Positions 48,637 to 60,405 of a DNA stretch of 64,000 nucleotides are shown piece by piece. Each line of letters starts with the position of its first letter. Within the stretch, counting starts at the first letter, position 1. The notes beneath the pieces are model-generated. The model was not told where the DNA came from and made no database searches. It saw nothing but the letters and a program-made list of their open reading frames with translations. The position numbers and the translations under genes are program-made. Location: contig BLJB01000180.1 of the NCBI GenBank assembly GCA_013423325.1, forward strand, positions 1 through 64,000. Reading direction: 5' to 3'. The DNA is from Usnea hakonensis. Lineage: Eukaryota; Ascomycota; Lecanoromycetes; Lecanorales; Parmeliaceae.

Positions 48637-49991
48637 TGTGTTGATCGCCACCTTATTCTTGAAGCTTTGAATTAAATCCTAGGAGAATCAGGATAAAGTT
48701 GTGGGAGATTAAAGAAAAGTCTCGTTGGTGCGGGGCTGAGATAGCTGAGCGGGCAGGACATGTATAGACTTCTCTGACCGCATCATCCTCATGGGCGATA
48801 GAATGTAAGCTGACCGTAGGTCGAGACGGTTCGGAGATTCCGGGGATGCAGGTGCTGTCCAGTCAAGAGGCTCGGAATTGCTTGGTAGAAAGATGCTCAT
48901 TCCTCAGCCCATGTTCGAGTTCAAGCCCAAGGTGACCTAAAATCTCAATCAGTCATGTAAAAAAGCAAGTGGAGGGTTGCGATAGGTGGTCCTCAAATTT
49001 CGAATCGCGTAAGCATGCGGAAACCCGTCGTCGGGACCAACGAATAACGGTCATATCTGCACCAGTCTAGCCTTTGGAATTGGGCGGAGCACCGACCCTC
49101 TAAACAACTTGGTTTGAAACCACCATGAATCCCACAATCGAGCGTGCTGCATAATCTTGTTGCATTGCATATATTTTCCGACAGTATAATAATTTTGGTG
49201 TGTCGAGTCATAGGATGGATTTGCTCGGAATTCTAGATTCTAGATTCTAGATTTAGGGGAGAATTGGATTTGGGTGAGATTTTAGGGTGAAAGGATGACA
49301 CCCGATGACCCCTCCTCGTGCGTGTGAGCCGCATTCACCGCTACCTAAGGTAAGTAAGGTACCTTAGGTTGTAGTACAGTCCCAGTCTTAAGGTACGTCT
49401 ACCAAAATTATTTGGATACGACCAGGATATTCAAATGATACATAATAATCGCTCACGTCGCTCTATAAACCTACCTTGTACATCTAAGTGGACAATCTTT
49501 CAGAATGAAGGGACTGCCATTTTTGCGACTAAGGGGAGAAGAGGTGTGTGCGTACAAGGAAGAAGGAGACACGCTCTTGAACCCCAGATCTGAAACTCTG
49601 TAAATCAAGAGGCGTAAACACTACAGATATATTAACCACTTAGACAATTCATCACCCGCATGAGGCGGCAGGCTGCAGGCAATTCACCTACACGAGTGGC
49701 ACAGTCACCCAGAATCATCCTCTAGCGGCAAAGCCCATGCGGGAGAAAGCAACGAGGGCAGCTCAAGCCTAGACCTACGATGGAAGTTATCCCGCCTACT
49801 GCGCCTCGGCGCTCAGGACGCAACCCAAGAAACATCGCTAGCTCGAAAAATCCATAAGGCAGCCTTATGACCGGCTATATCTGCTCAAGTTCCAATTTAT
49901 AATAAGCTTTAGGGCGAAGCAGCTGGTGTGCACGGCGCCCAGCAGTGTGGCAGCATGCGCTTACGACACAGCCTGGATGCCGTACCTAGGA
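48637..49991. other. Intergenic region with a perfect inverted repeat
   Basis: Holds a triple ATTCTAG direct repeat near 49233-49255 and a 10-bp perfect inverted repeat at 49343-49369. No coding sequence recognised. Confidence 0.5.
49343..49369. repeat. Perfect inverted repeat ACCTAAGGTA / TACCTTAGGT
   Basis: 10-bp arms at 49343-49352 and 49360-49369 around a 7-bp spacer (AGTAAGG). Single arms or close variants occur in other intergenic regions here (44056, 43944, 47145, 31190). It could be a regulatory palindrome or a small mobile-element footprint. Confidence 0.6.
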
Positions 49992-51353
49992 TCAGGTCGA
50001 CGGAACCCAGTACGGCTCATGGAACACCGGCATACATTTCACCAGACTGGGCGGGTTTTTTTGCCATTCGACGAGCTCAGTCTGTAAAGCGCCGCTCGTC
50101 ATATTCAGATAATCTTCCACGCGACCATGCACATCTCTCGCTTCCTCAGTCCCACTATCGTACCCCACATTAACCGTCGGAACAATTTGTATCCTCCCGA
50201 GACCCAGCCTCCACAAGTCCTTTGCGAACAAGGTCGGTTCTCCCATATAGCACTCCCCATCCACATTTCTCCGGAAGCGAATTACACGCTCCCTGATCGG
50301 TCTCGCGGCGATGACGGCCCCGCCATTCCAACACGCATACACCTGGAACGGCTGATGGGCGAGAAACTTGGTGCGAGTCTGGCGGTCGGCCCAGAAGAGG
50401 TTGGCGGAGAAATGCCACGCGCCATCCTGGGCGATTTGCCAGAAGGTTTCGCCGACGATGGAGCGGGCGACGTAGATGTCGTAGAAAATGGCGCCGGCGT
50501 GGGACCAATCCATGCCGCAGGTCATGGTCGCTTGCTGCATCTTCTGTTGGTAAAGGAGTTCCATGATGTCGTGGGGACACAGGTACACGTCATTGAGAAA
50601 AATGACCTGCGCGTCGGGCGAATACTTGTCGCTTTCCATGACCAGTGGCGCCAAGGCCAGGTTCCGCAGAAAAGCGAGGCCTACGAACCGATCCTGCTTT
50701 CCGTCATGGGGGTTGACGTCGCTGGTTGACAGGTAGAAGACAGCGCCCAGCCGCTCCACTTGGTTCTTGAGAGCCGCCAGAATTTGATAGGTGCCATCTG
50801 TAGACCTGCCTTCGACAAGCGATACGGCGCACCGTCTTGGCCCAAGGAAGCGAATGGTCTCAATCACAGCGCCTAACAAAGCTGGCAAGACTTGAAGAGC
50901 CTGGTAGAGATCTAGAGCAAATAAGTACTGGATTCCTCCATCGTCATCCGCCGTGGCCTGTAGCGAATCATAACGTGCTGCAATTGACGTAGCGCATTGA
51001 AGTCGCCAGCTGGTACTACTTCCTCCGCTCATGATCTCCTTCACAAAGGAAGTCACCTCGTGCGCAGACAAGGCGTCTGTGTCGTGAGCTGTCGTGCCGT
51101 TCTACCATTGCTGAATGTAGTCGTCCTCAAGCACTGGGCCCAGGGTATCTTGCGTCTCCTTACGGGCCCCTGTGTGCTTGGCCTTGGACTCAGTCCCCTC
51201 ATGCGTAGAGCAAGTCTGTAGAACCGATTTGCTATGTTCAGATCGGGCGAGACTTGGAAAGATTCGGCGATCAATGAAGGAAAACGAGGACCACAGCAAA
51301 GATAGTATAGCTAGCACGAGAATTATTGATGCAGCGTTTGGCTTGCGTCGCAT
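49992..51353 (-). pseudogene. GT69-family alpha-1,3-mannosyltransferase-like gene with an in-frame TAG
   Basis: One minus-strand frame of 454 codons is broken only by TAG at 51102-51104 (codon 84). Before it lie a start and a type II membrane anchor (SIILVLAILSLLWSSFSFI). After it the frame continues at once with NGTTAHDTDALSAHEVTSF and the whole catalytic part: SLVEGRSTDGT, IFLNDVYLCPHDI (metal-site region), CGMDW, FYDIYVARSI, VYACWNGGAVI and GECYMGEPTLFAKDLW. These are landmarks of the CAP59/CMT1 (GT69) mannosyltransferases of the Golgi. No splice pair of plausible length removes the TAG. Options are a true null allele, an allele-specific nonsense mutation, a base error, or translation of only the anchor-less part. 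Everything else is intact. Confidence 0.8.
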
Positions 51354-52249
51354 CTTTCTCTTTGTACAGCGTCAAGCACGGATATCTATAGATTTCGAAA
51401 TGCAACTTCTCCTCATCCCGAAGCACACAATATTTCGACAGGAAAGGGACGAGGACACGTAAAGTTCCATCTTGCTAACGACGGGATAGCTTTTCCAAAG
51501 CTCAATCAAATTGATCCGAGCCTTCCAACGATCTAAAAACAGTTCAGTACCTATCACCATCAAGCCGCTCCCCAGCAACCCTTGGCTGCCGTGCCGAAAT
51601 TTGAGAGCGGCAGCGCGGAGAAGAGTAGAAGATATGATGGTGACCTTCTACATGCTCATATATGTAGGAATACAAGTGAAGTAGCAACCTCATAAACAGG
51701 TCTCACAATCCAGCCTATATCATACCATCAGCATTGACCCCTCTCAGACACATAAAAGGCTCGGAGTATTATTATCGTCGTTGGGTAAATGGGAGAAAAA
51801 GTCGGCAGGGACTAGTGTTTCATTTTACTAGTCAAAAAGTATGCTATTTCTTGGCATACAAACTTGATACACCCACTACCTGATTTGGTGTATGAAAATT
51901 ACCAAAAATCAATTGATTTGTCTTAATTGATTTATTTTCAAAAATATATAGGCCCACTATAGCTAGTAACTTAAATTCAAGGAAAGGACTCTGCTCTTAA
52001 AGGTAATCTAAATGTTTTAATTTTGGGGTATACTGAATACCCGTTCGGTTTTCTCTCTCTAGGAATCTGGCAGCCATGTTAGTATGTTGTACAGCCCGTT
52101 TCTCCCGTGATAGCACCGAGATATTCGAGTATCCGCTCTGGTCTCGTGTAGATCTGGGGAGCAAAATAACGTCTTCTCGAAGCTCATTAGATGCTCCGAA
52201 TACAGAATAGTATATCCGAAATGCGTGTGTGCCGGTTCCCAGTCAGAGC
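51354..52249. other. Intergenic region with an AT-rich palindrome cluster
   Basis: Between the GT69 gene's promoter and the 3' end of the UCH gene. Bases 51811-51960 are AT-rich and contain several short inverted repeats (see findings). No gene seen. Confidence 0.5.
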
Positions 52250-53020
52250 CTAAGACCTGCGAGCCAAAGCAATGCAGCTAAAACGAAGGTCCTCCCCTCC
52301 TCCTTCCGCATTCAATTTGATGATCCTCTTGATGCCCATGTCAAGCGCTCGCGGACTGAGAACGTCCTCGTCGTCAGCAAGACTTCCTCTCTCTAAAGGA
52401 CCCATCCTCGACCCTTCAAGCTCCCAGAGCTTCCCACCGCTCTTGACAAAGCTCACAAAATGCCCACCCTCACGCTCACCCGTTGGATCCGCAGCGCTGT
52501 CGCCGGCCTGCTCGACCGACTTGTGCGCAAGTTCAAAGGGCTCGCTGTTGTACAGCATTTCGGCGCGTTTGGTCATATCTAGCGGTATGGCGAGGCTTCG
52601 TATTGCGGCGAGATCGGAATCACGCTTGATAAAGTCGACGGCCGGACCGTTGATCACACTATGGAGCAGACCGATCGAGCCGCAGGCGTGGCCGATGGTC
52701 TGCTTGAACCAGATGACGGGTTCGTTGGGGCCGGAGCCAGTGTAGGTTTCTTTGTCAGCGTCTTCGGCCTTGCGGCTTCGATCCCAAGCTGGTGTAAGAG
52801 GAATGATGACCAGCAGAGCCAAGGCAGGTCGGGGGATATGTCCGAGTAATTCGGGTACATCCAGGGAATAGACGTCATAGAATTGGAGATCGGACGATAG
52901 ACCCAACTTGGTTGCTAATTGGTTCATTACATCGGGGTTGTTCTCTGCCGTTCGCGATGAGTTTCTACTCAAAGACAAGTAGTCGATGTGGACGCAAGCC
53001 CCTTACCAAGCATTACCCAT
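52250..53020 (-). CDS. Ubiquitin carboxyl-terminal hydrolase, UCH family (peptidase C12)
   Basis: Two exons: 53007-53020 and 52250-52967, giving 243 aa. The 14-nt first exon (MGNAC, intron GTAAGG...TTTGAG) keeps the phase and supplies an ATG. Without it the long frame starts only at TTG. Motifs: NNPDVMNQLATKLGL, FYDVYSLD, then the active site FKQTIGHACGSIGLLHSV with Gln94 (oxyanion) and Cys100, and GGHFVSFV with His174. The third triad residue, normally Asp in ELDGR, is Glu189 here (LWELEGSR). UCH enzymes (YUH1, UCHL3) remove small adducts from the ubiquitin or Nedd8 C-terminus in cytosol and nucleus. The acceptor TTTGAG is unusual, so the exon 1 model is less sure than the family. Confidence 0.87.
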
Positions 53021-53340
53021 CTCTTTTGTTTCATTTTAGTGATTCAACAGATGAAGGACGTCGAAAAGTCAGCAATGTTGGCAGGAAGGAGAAAGTGTAT
53101 GATCTGATTCCTAGAGCTATCATCTAGTGTCGGCCGCCGGGCTCCGACAAGCGAGTGCCCAACCAATCACGAGTGGCGTCCGTGCTTCTCATCTAATAAT
53201 CTTATTTACTACTAGGAGTGCTCAAGCAAGTCAAGTATTGGTACTCAGTAACTAGAGATTAGTAAGGAATTAAAACAAGATTGATCCTAAGTACACCGTA
53301 GATAGCAAGGTGAGTGACAATTATTAAACATCCCCAAAAA
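53021..53340. other. Short intergenic region
   Basis: Upstream of the UCH gene and downstream of the STAND gene. Nothing recognised. Confidence 0.5.
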
Positions 53341-56300
53341 TCACGCTCGCACCCCATTCGCGCCACCTCTGCCCATCTGCGCTTTCTCATCCACTTCCTC
53401 CGCCGCGCTCTCAAACCCGTCATCGTCACCATCAAGAATCACAGGCTTCGCTACCTGTTGGGTCTTGGACCCATAAGCGTTTCCGTGGCGCACGTCATGG
53501 TCGCTTTGTTGGCTATGTTGGAGATAGTTCAACCCCCAATTGCTGGTCGCTCGCTTCATTGCCATACCTGAGTGCTGGCGTGTTGCGGTTTCTTTGCCAT
53601 CGGTTTGCTTGTCAGCGGTCTCGGGGTCCGTGAATTCCCATTTCGAAGGCACGACGAATGTGCCTATGCTATCGGATGCGTGCTCTTTTTTGTCCCAGTG
53701 GTCGGTGCCCGGCACACCTTGCCACTCTGGCTCGTGCCTGTGTTCTTCCATGTGGAGGATCGCGTTGACGAGGTCTCGATAGAGAGCGGGGGACTTGTCC
53801 CAGCCTTTCAAGCGCAGATAGCACTGTTTCAACCATTCTACATGCATCTTGACCCTCTCGGACTTCATCGTGTCGACAGTCCTGTCGTCATCGTCGTCGC
53901 CCTCTACGACCAACCTCAGAATGTTCTCATGCACGCCCATTGCCTCACGGTGATGGCCCATGCTTGTGTAGAGTTGCGAAAGTAGCTCAGACATCTCGAG
54001 TGTCTTGGGATCGAGGGCCCCCCAAACGCGGCGGAGATTGTAGCAAATGTCTTCGCAGAGTCTGATGGCGCGGGAGCGATGATCCTTGTTGGCATATGTT
54101 GCCTGCACGTATAGGCGACCGATAGAGATGATTGTGGTGGATGACCAATTCTTTTGGACTTCGCGGGAAGACCAGAGCAGTTTGAGGAGCCACTGTCCAA
54201 CGTTGTGTGAGTATGGTGATCTTGGCAGGGGCCAGGGTTGGAAGAGCTTACCTCAAGATCTATATGATTCTGCTGTTCGCCAAGGAGACCAGCAAGTTCG
54301 TTCAGCTCGCGAAGCTGCAGGCGAACAAAGTCAATTTTTGAATCTTTGCACGCTTGCAGAACTTCGCGGATGATCCTGCGCGAGAGTTCCATCATGTCAC
54401 TGCGAAGTTTTGGCTCGGCTCCTGGCTTCAATTGCTTTCCAAGACCACGACCAGCCATGAGAGTAGATAGTTTGAGGCCGTAGCCAACATTTTGCAGATC
54501 ATGATATGCGCGTTGTTGGCTGATGAAGTTGAGCGCGCACAAAGCCACTTCGTACGCTTGCTGGGTCTTGTCGTCTCTGAGCAAGGATTCGACCTTGGCA
54601 ACACTGGATATGCACGCAGAATGTCCGATTTTCACATTGTGAGTGTCGTGATGACCAAGTTCTTCGAGCAGACTGACACAGAAGACAAGGCTTATTCCGC
54701 TTCCCACCTTGAGGCTCGATCCCCACTTCTTGACAAAGATCTCGTGAGCTTGGCGCTCCAAACCCTCAATTTGTACCTTGCGCTTGCGAGAGACTAAAAA
54801 CGCACGGAGGCTTGCAGCCCGAGCGAGGATGACATCGGTATGAGACTTGCTAATGCTGCGGGTGAATGATTCGTATAGAACAGTCTCTGTGAGGAGATCG
54901 GCCATTGTTTCAGAATAGCTAGCCGTCAAGTCTCCTGAGATCGTCTGCTCAAATGTGACTATGAAGACGTAACACACTTTACTAACGGATTTGTTCAGCT
55001 TGAAGCTCGACTTTTCCGAGCTGGCGCTTCCCGTGATGATCTGTAGACGCATTTGTTGGATCATTTCGTGACCCTGGTCAGCAAGTCCACAGGTAGTGTA
55101 CATGGAGCCCATGGTCTTCGCGGCTTCGTGGAGTATCTTGGAGTGCTTTTCCTTTTCGATAACCTCGATTGTCGTTTCGAGCAGCAAACGCAACACTGTT
55201 GAATGACTTTTGAGCTTCATATGTAACACGATGAGCTCTCGCAGGGTACTTAAAGTCTCAGTATGAGAGCAGCCAAGGGTCAATTTCAAAGAATTAAATC
55301 GCTCAAGCACCGCTTTGATAGCACGTTCGATCGTGCTGCTTGACACGGAGCTGTGGCTACAGACCTTTACGTACGACTCTGTCAGAGATATTTTGATAGT
55401 TGTGAGGACTGTTTCAGAAATTTGGGTCTTGGTCGTTTTCGTTATGGTCAATATCTGATCTGATCAGCATCTGAAGGAATTATAACAGTGGGTGTGACTT
55501 ACCTCTTCATATATCGATATGGCTTCATGAATATGCTTCTCACTCTTCATGTAGAACTGAGCTAGTTCCGTGGAGGCTACAATACTGACGGTAGCGGAGG
55601 CGCCAAAGACCTTGATGCAAGCATTACGGTATTCAGCAGTCAATTCTCGGAGAACTGAAATCTCGCAATGGGAATGATGCTCCAGGACGTAACGATAGCG
55701 CAGATAGAGGATCTTAATGAAATCGGCACTGAAATTCTTGTATCCCTGATGTTGGTCCTTCCAAGTCAGCCAGAGGGTCTTGCAAACCACCTGTAGCTTG
55801 TGCCAGTGACCACCCTCATAGTGGTACTTGAACATAAAGAACAATGCCTCCAAAGCATCGGGATGGCAGACAGCCGATCCACTATTTAGTACCGTAATGA
55901 TCTCTTCGTAATATTCGTGAGCATGGCCATGTCCATGATCAGCGCATAAAGAACCCAGAATGTAGAGTGTGTTGATGGTCCGAGCGTGGGAAGTGCCCAG
56001 ATGCTTGCGGTACTCAATGAGGAGTTCTTGGTGAATCTCGATGGTTCTGCGCCAGTGACGGTACCCTTCGTAGAATTTGATAAGCACACTGGAAGACCTG
56101 GTCAAGCGCTCATCGTGTATGTGACAGGAATTACGGCACGCCCGATATATGCGAACATAGACTTCCTCTGCCTCATGAAACTGATTCGAACGATCATAGC
56201 ATATGGCAAGGGTTATTGCAATATCGATTGCCTCAGATCCGTGTTCTTTAGGCAAGGCCATAGACCCTTTTCCTGATACTATCATCTTCCAGACAAGCAG

Positions 56301-59300
56301 TAGCGATCGTTTCGTGATGTCAATACATTGGGACCATTGCTCTAGTTTCAGGTAGTAGGAGACGAGACTCTTGCAGATTGAGAAAGTCTCTGATGTCACT
56401 GTCGTGCGAGACATGATCGATTCGAAAAGCTCTTTGATGACCGTCTCTGTAGACGTTGCCGTAGTGCTAGACGTGGAGACCGTCCTCGAAGTAGTCGAGA
56501 TGGTTTCTGTCATCGTCTCGGAGATCAAGACTTCGCACGATTCGGTGTGCTCGTGCTTGCCATGGACTTTGAACCATGCCCAGCATTTCTTGAACACGGA
56601 AATGGCAACAGACAGAAGGCTGACAGCACGCATGAGCTCTCCAATGACTTTGAGTCGCAAGAAAATCGTCTCTGATTCGAAATCATATTCTTCGTATTCG
56701 GTCCAAACACAGATGAGTACATTAGAGGCTTCCTCCTCTCGATGACGGCGCTGTAAGAATCGCACGTATTCCACGACTATATCGAGAGTGTGAATGTGTA
56801 TTTCCATCCCATGGTCATGGTGAGAATGATGACATTGTTCGGTAAGGCGCCTCCAGAGCGTGACATAGAGCTCTTCCGCTAAGAAGTATTCACCGCGTGC
56901 TTCGTAAGATACTGCTAATTCTATGGTCATTTGGATGCGGCGAATGTCCCAGATCTCCAGGTCCATGGCCACATCAAACATGCCTTTTTCGTACTCGACA
57001 ACATCTAATTTCTTATCGCCTTTTTTGAGTGTGATGGTGAGCTGTTCGGATATGCTTGTTTCTTCCTACGAGCTCGTGTTAGCACCTGAAGCGAGACAAG
57101 ATGGCCGACAAGACGATGCGATGAATATCGAAACCCTGAGGATCCTTGTTCACATACCTCTGAGCCCTTGCCATATCGAGTGATAATGATCTCGCGAAGC
57201 TCGCGCCAAATATTTTCAGCATGGTGTTCTTCACGAATTTCAATGTATAGTTGAGCGAGCAGCTTGTAATAACGAATCACCAGATCGTGCGTCTCCCCGT
57301 GTTGATGCTTGTAAGCGTTGATGATGTATTTGAGCATTCCTTCCTTGCATGTTGCCAACTCCGTGCGTGTCGTCATTTTGATACTCTCGGTGATCGTCAA
57401 AAAGGTCGTGGTGCATCCAATAGTAACCGTGTGGTTCTCGCGCAGTATCCGTTGTCCAAGGTATGATGCGCGGTAAAAGCACATGCTGGCCTCCGTCGTC
57501 TTTGACAATTTATTATACAGGCTGCCACAGACGATCAAGCTTTGGAGAACCGACTCATTTTTTTCGGTGAATATGTCCTCGCGAATGCGACGGGCAAGCT
57601 CATAGGTCTCAATAGACTCAGCCGACGACTCCCAGCAAGCCCACTCGAGTATTGGAAGCATTGCTGTCCCGGGAAATATGGCCTTGAGATCAGCCGAGAG
57701 CCGGAAGTTATCACCGCTTGTGTACATTGAAGTAGCACGGAAGTGCAAAGTCCACTTCTGCACAGCGTATTCAAGCAGGCGATGACGCTCAAAAAGTTCA
57801 TCAACCTCAGTCTTTGCTATTATATCTAACGCAGGATCACGAAAGCTGGTCAACTTGTATTGGCAATAAGCCAATAGTCTCATGGTGAGATTGGTCTGCG
57901 CGGCTTCATAGCTCATAAGTCTCTTACCCTCCTTCTGGAGTTTGTATATATGAGCTCGGATCGCAGGATGTCGAAAGCGAATGAAACCGTTGTCAATGAT
58001 GACGAGAGCTCCCAACAAGGCTTTGATATCATCTTTGATGTCCGTCTTCCGGTCCATAGAGCTCCTTTTCTCAAGATCAATCTCCAACAAGCTTTTGATT
58101 TCGGTCATAGCGAAGGGCCGCTCCGCTATGAGCATCCAAGACAGCAGGTGATTGATATCTGATCTCGAGAGGTCTGATGTTTCCCCCAACTTCTGGATCA
58201 GTTCGTCAAGAGATTTTGGTGTTTCCCTAGCTGCCTTGACTGCTTTCGAGAACCCTTCAAGGGATTTTTCTTGTCTCAAGAATTTGATTGTTAACAGAAG
58301 GCCGAGGAAGTTACCGTTCGAGGCACGGACTAGCTGATTAATAACCGCTTCGCGATCATGTTCCGCTTGCCCTTGGTAATGCACGTAGCCATGAAGTGCA
58401 TGCCCAGCTACGTGCGTTAAATCTTCATGCGTATCGTCATGGCTGATCTGGAACGTTTGGGTCTTTCCAGTAGTGGGTTTCGGGCCAGTGTCTCGGGATA
58501 GGATGATAGCCTGTATGTTGGAATGCTTCGCTGCGAGCGCCCCCAATTGATCGGTGACCTGTTTTCTAAATTGCTCTCCCCCTATGACTTGGTCAAGGGC
58601 ATCAACAGTGACAAAGAGAGGGTGTTTGCTAGCGAACCGACCAAGCGCGCGACCCAGAGATGTCCACAAAGAATCCTGAAGTTTGTTGACATCTTTCGAA
58701 GACGACACATCGTACGCGTGGACCAAATCTTGAAAGAGAAGTTTGTCTCCTACATCCTTCTCGAGGAGCTGTAAAAACAAATGCTTGGCTATTGCGACCG
58801 AGGTGGTCTCGCTAGGAACATCTGCTTCTGTTGAATTTGTCAGCAAGATTGTGGTGGAATATCGGACAAGAGCTACCAGGAGATGAAGGTATCACAGTAG
58901 GAGTAACCAGGCAGCACTACCGGTGCAATTCATGATCACAGTATGACTTAGATGTAGGCTTGCTCTTTAGGGTATGTTTGCGTGTATCTAGCCAAAACGT
59001 GTTGCCCACAGAAAAGGATGACCTACCAACTGTGACGTACAACGTCTCAAAGCTTTTCTTGCCGACTGGTCTCTGTAGCCTTTCAATGATCCAACGGGAT
59101 AAAACACTTTTGCCGCAGCCCGCGGGTCCGATGATCGATAAGACGTCATTCTTGCTCCGTGAAAAGTCGAGGAGGTGTCTTTGGAACCATTCGCAGGTGT
59201 ACTCATCTCGATGACCAGGAGCGTGAAGACGATTTCTTACCAAGGTCTGTATGCTGAGGTCGCGAGGACGAAGCCAGGCACGAAGAGTCTCGAGGTCCAT

Positions 59301-60405
59301 GGATGCATCGTCGCCGAGCTCAAAACGCCACATAGCGTCCGTAATGTGACTTTTGCGTTTGTGAAAAGCCTCGATACGACTACCGAACACACTGTTGAAA
59401 TCAAGACTTACTTGTCCAGTAGAGATGGCGTTCACCTGAGAGTAGTAATAAGTGCTAACGTCTCGAACGAGTATCAACAAGTCATTCAAGACCTGCCCTA
59501 ATCCCATTCGGATGTGATCATCGGCGTGGAGGAGCTTTTCGTGGCGCATTAGAACCGAGATGGATAGTCCAAGCTCATAGAATATGGCAAAGGTCTTGTC
59601 GAGAGCTTGGGCATTACTCGGACCGAGCTATGATGGGTTAGCACGGAGCCGCATTGCACAGGTCAGAAGACCTGCCTCGAGCAAGCCATAAGACGCAGCC
59701 CAAATCAATTTTGCAGCTTGATCACTGTGACGAACAAAGCCTCGTACAGCCTTGGAGTATCCGGATATTTGAAGAGCGAAGAACTCCGCCCTGGATCGGA
59801 TTTTCCGAATTAGCATTGCGCTCTTTAGGAAAGGTCCACACATTTTAAGTATATATCAAGAGCAATCGTTGGGAAAAGAGCTCCGAGCTCCGGAGAAGCA
59901 TACCACTTGAGAACTTTGTCCCATCTCGAGCCTCGATGTGGCATATGTGTGAGCCTCTGTCGCTCTATAAACTGAAGGAAGCCTTCAATAGTCAAATTAC
60001 GGATATCGGCGTCACCAACATGCTCGAAGTCTGCGATGAGCTTTTGTCGAGTTGAAACGACCGTTGCTTCAAGGATCGTGACTTGCTGGTTTTCTGAAAA
60101 AGCATTATTGGATACGCCCCAGCCATTTGAAGATGCAGTACGATTCTTAGAGCCTGTGAGACAATGTGTTGGTCAGGACTAAGGATGAGAAAGCCTGAGA
60201 GGGGAATCATCTAACGTTGAAGTTCATCGTAACCCTTCCTTTCCGTTTTCCCATTGCTCAAGCTGTCAGGCTTATTGACTGAAAGAGCTTCGTAGAGCAT
60301 AGGCTTGGAAGTTTTTGGCTCCGTGGCAACCATGGCAGGATTTTCACGGTTGATTCCGTCTTGACTTTTGGTGCCATTGACGGCGGTGGGAGTGTCGTTG
60401 GCCAT
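53341..60405 (-). CDS. STAND/NLR-like protein: DUF7708 - NACHT - helical repeats
   Basis: Eight exons: 60216-60405, 59904-60153, 59676-59790, 59027-59627, 57158-58827, 55503-57065, 54252-55454, 53341-54192, giving 2147 aa. After a polar N-terminus comes a DUF7708 domain (WDKVLKWAEFFALQISGYSK, HSDQAAKLIWAA, LMRHEKLLHADDHI). A NACHT-type NTPase follows: Walker A GPAGCGKSVLSRW near 351, Walker B FVTVDALD near 461, RASNGNFLGLLL further on. The remaining 1300 residues are helical repeats in which 'YEARGEYFLAEELYVTLWRR'-like units recur, as in TPR solenoids. The tail is acidic and polar. STAND proteins are signalling switches: the repeats sense a ligand, the NTPase oligomerises. In fungi many act in non-self recognition or cell death. 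No executioner domain is recognised at the N-terminus beyond DUF7708. Intron 3 (59628-59675) is GC-AG. Intron 4 is long (199 bp). Confidence 0.92.

Noticed and set aside
51102..51120. A tiny intron removing the TAG of the GT69 gene (GTAGAACGG...CAG)
   Set aside because: It would be about 17 bp, too short to splice, and the residues after the TAG align naturally with the family.
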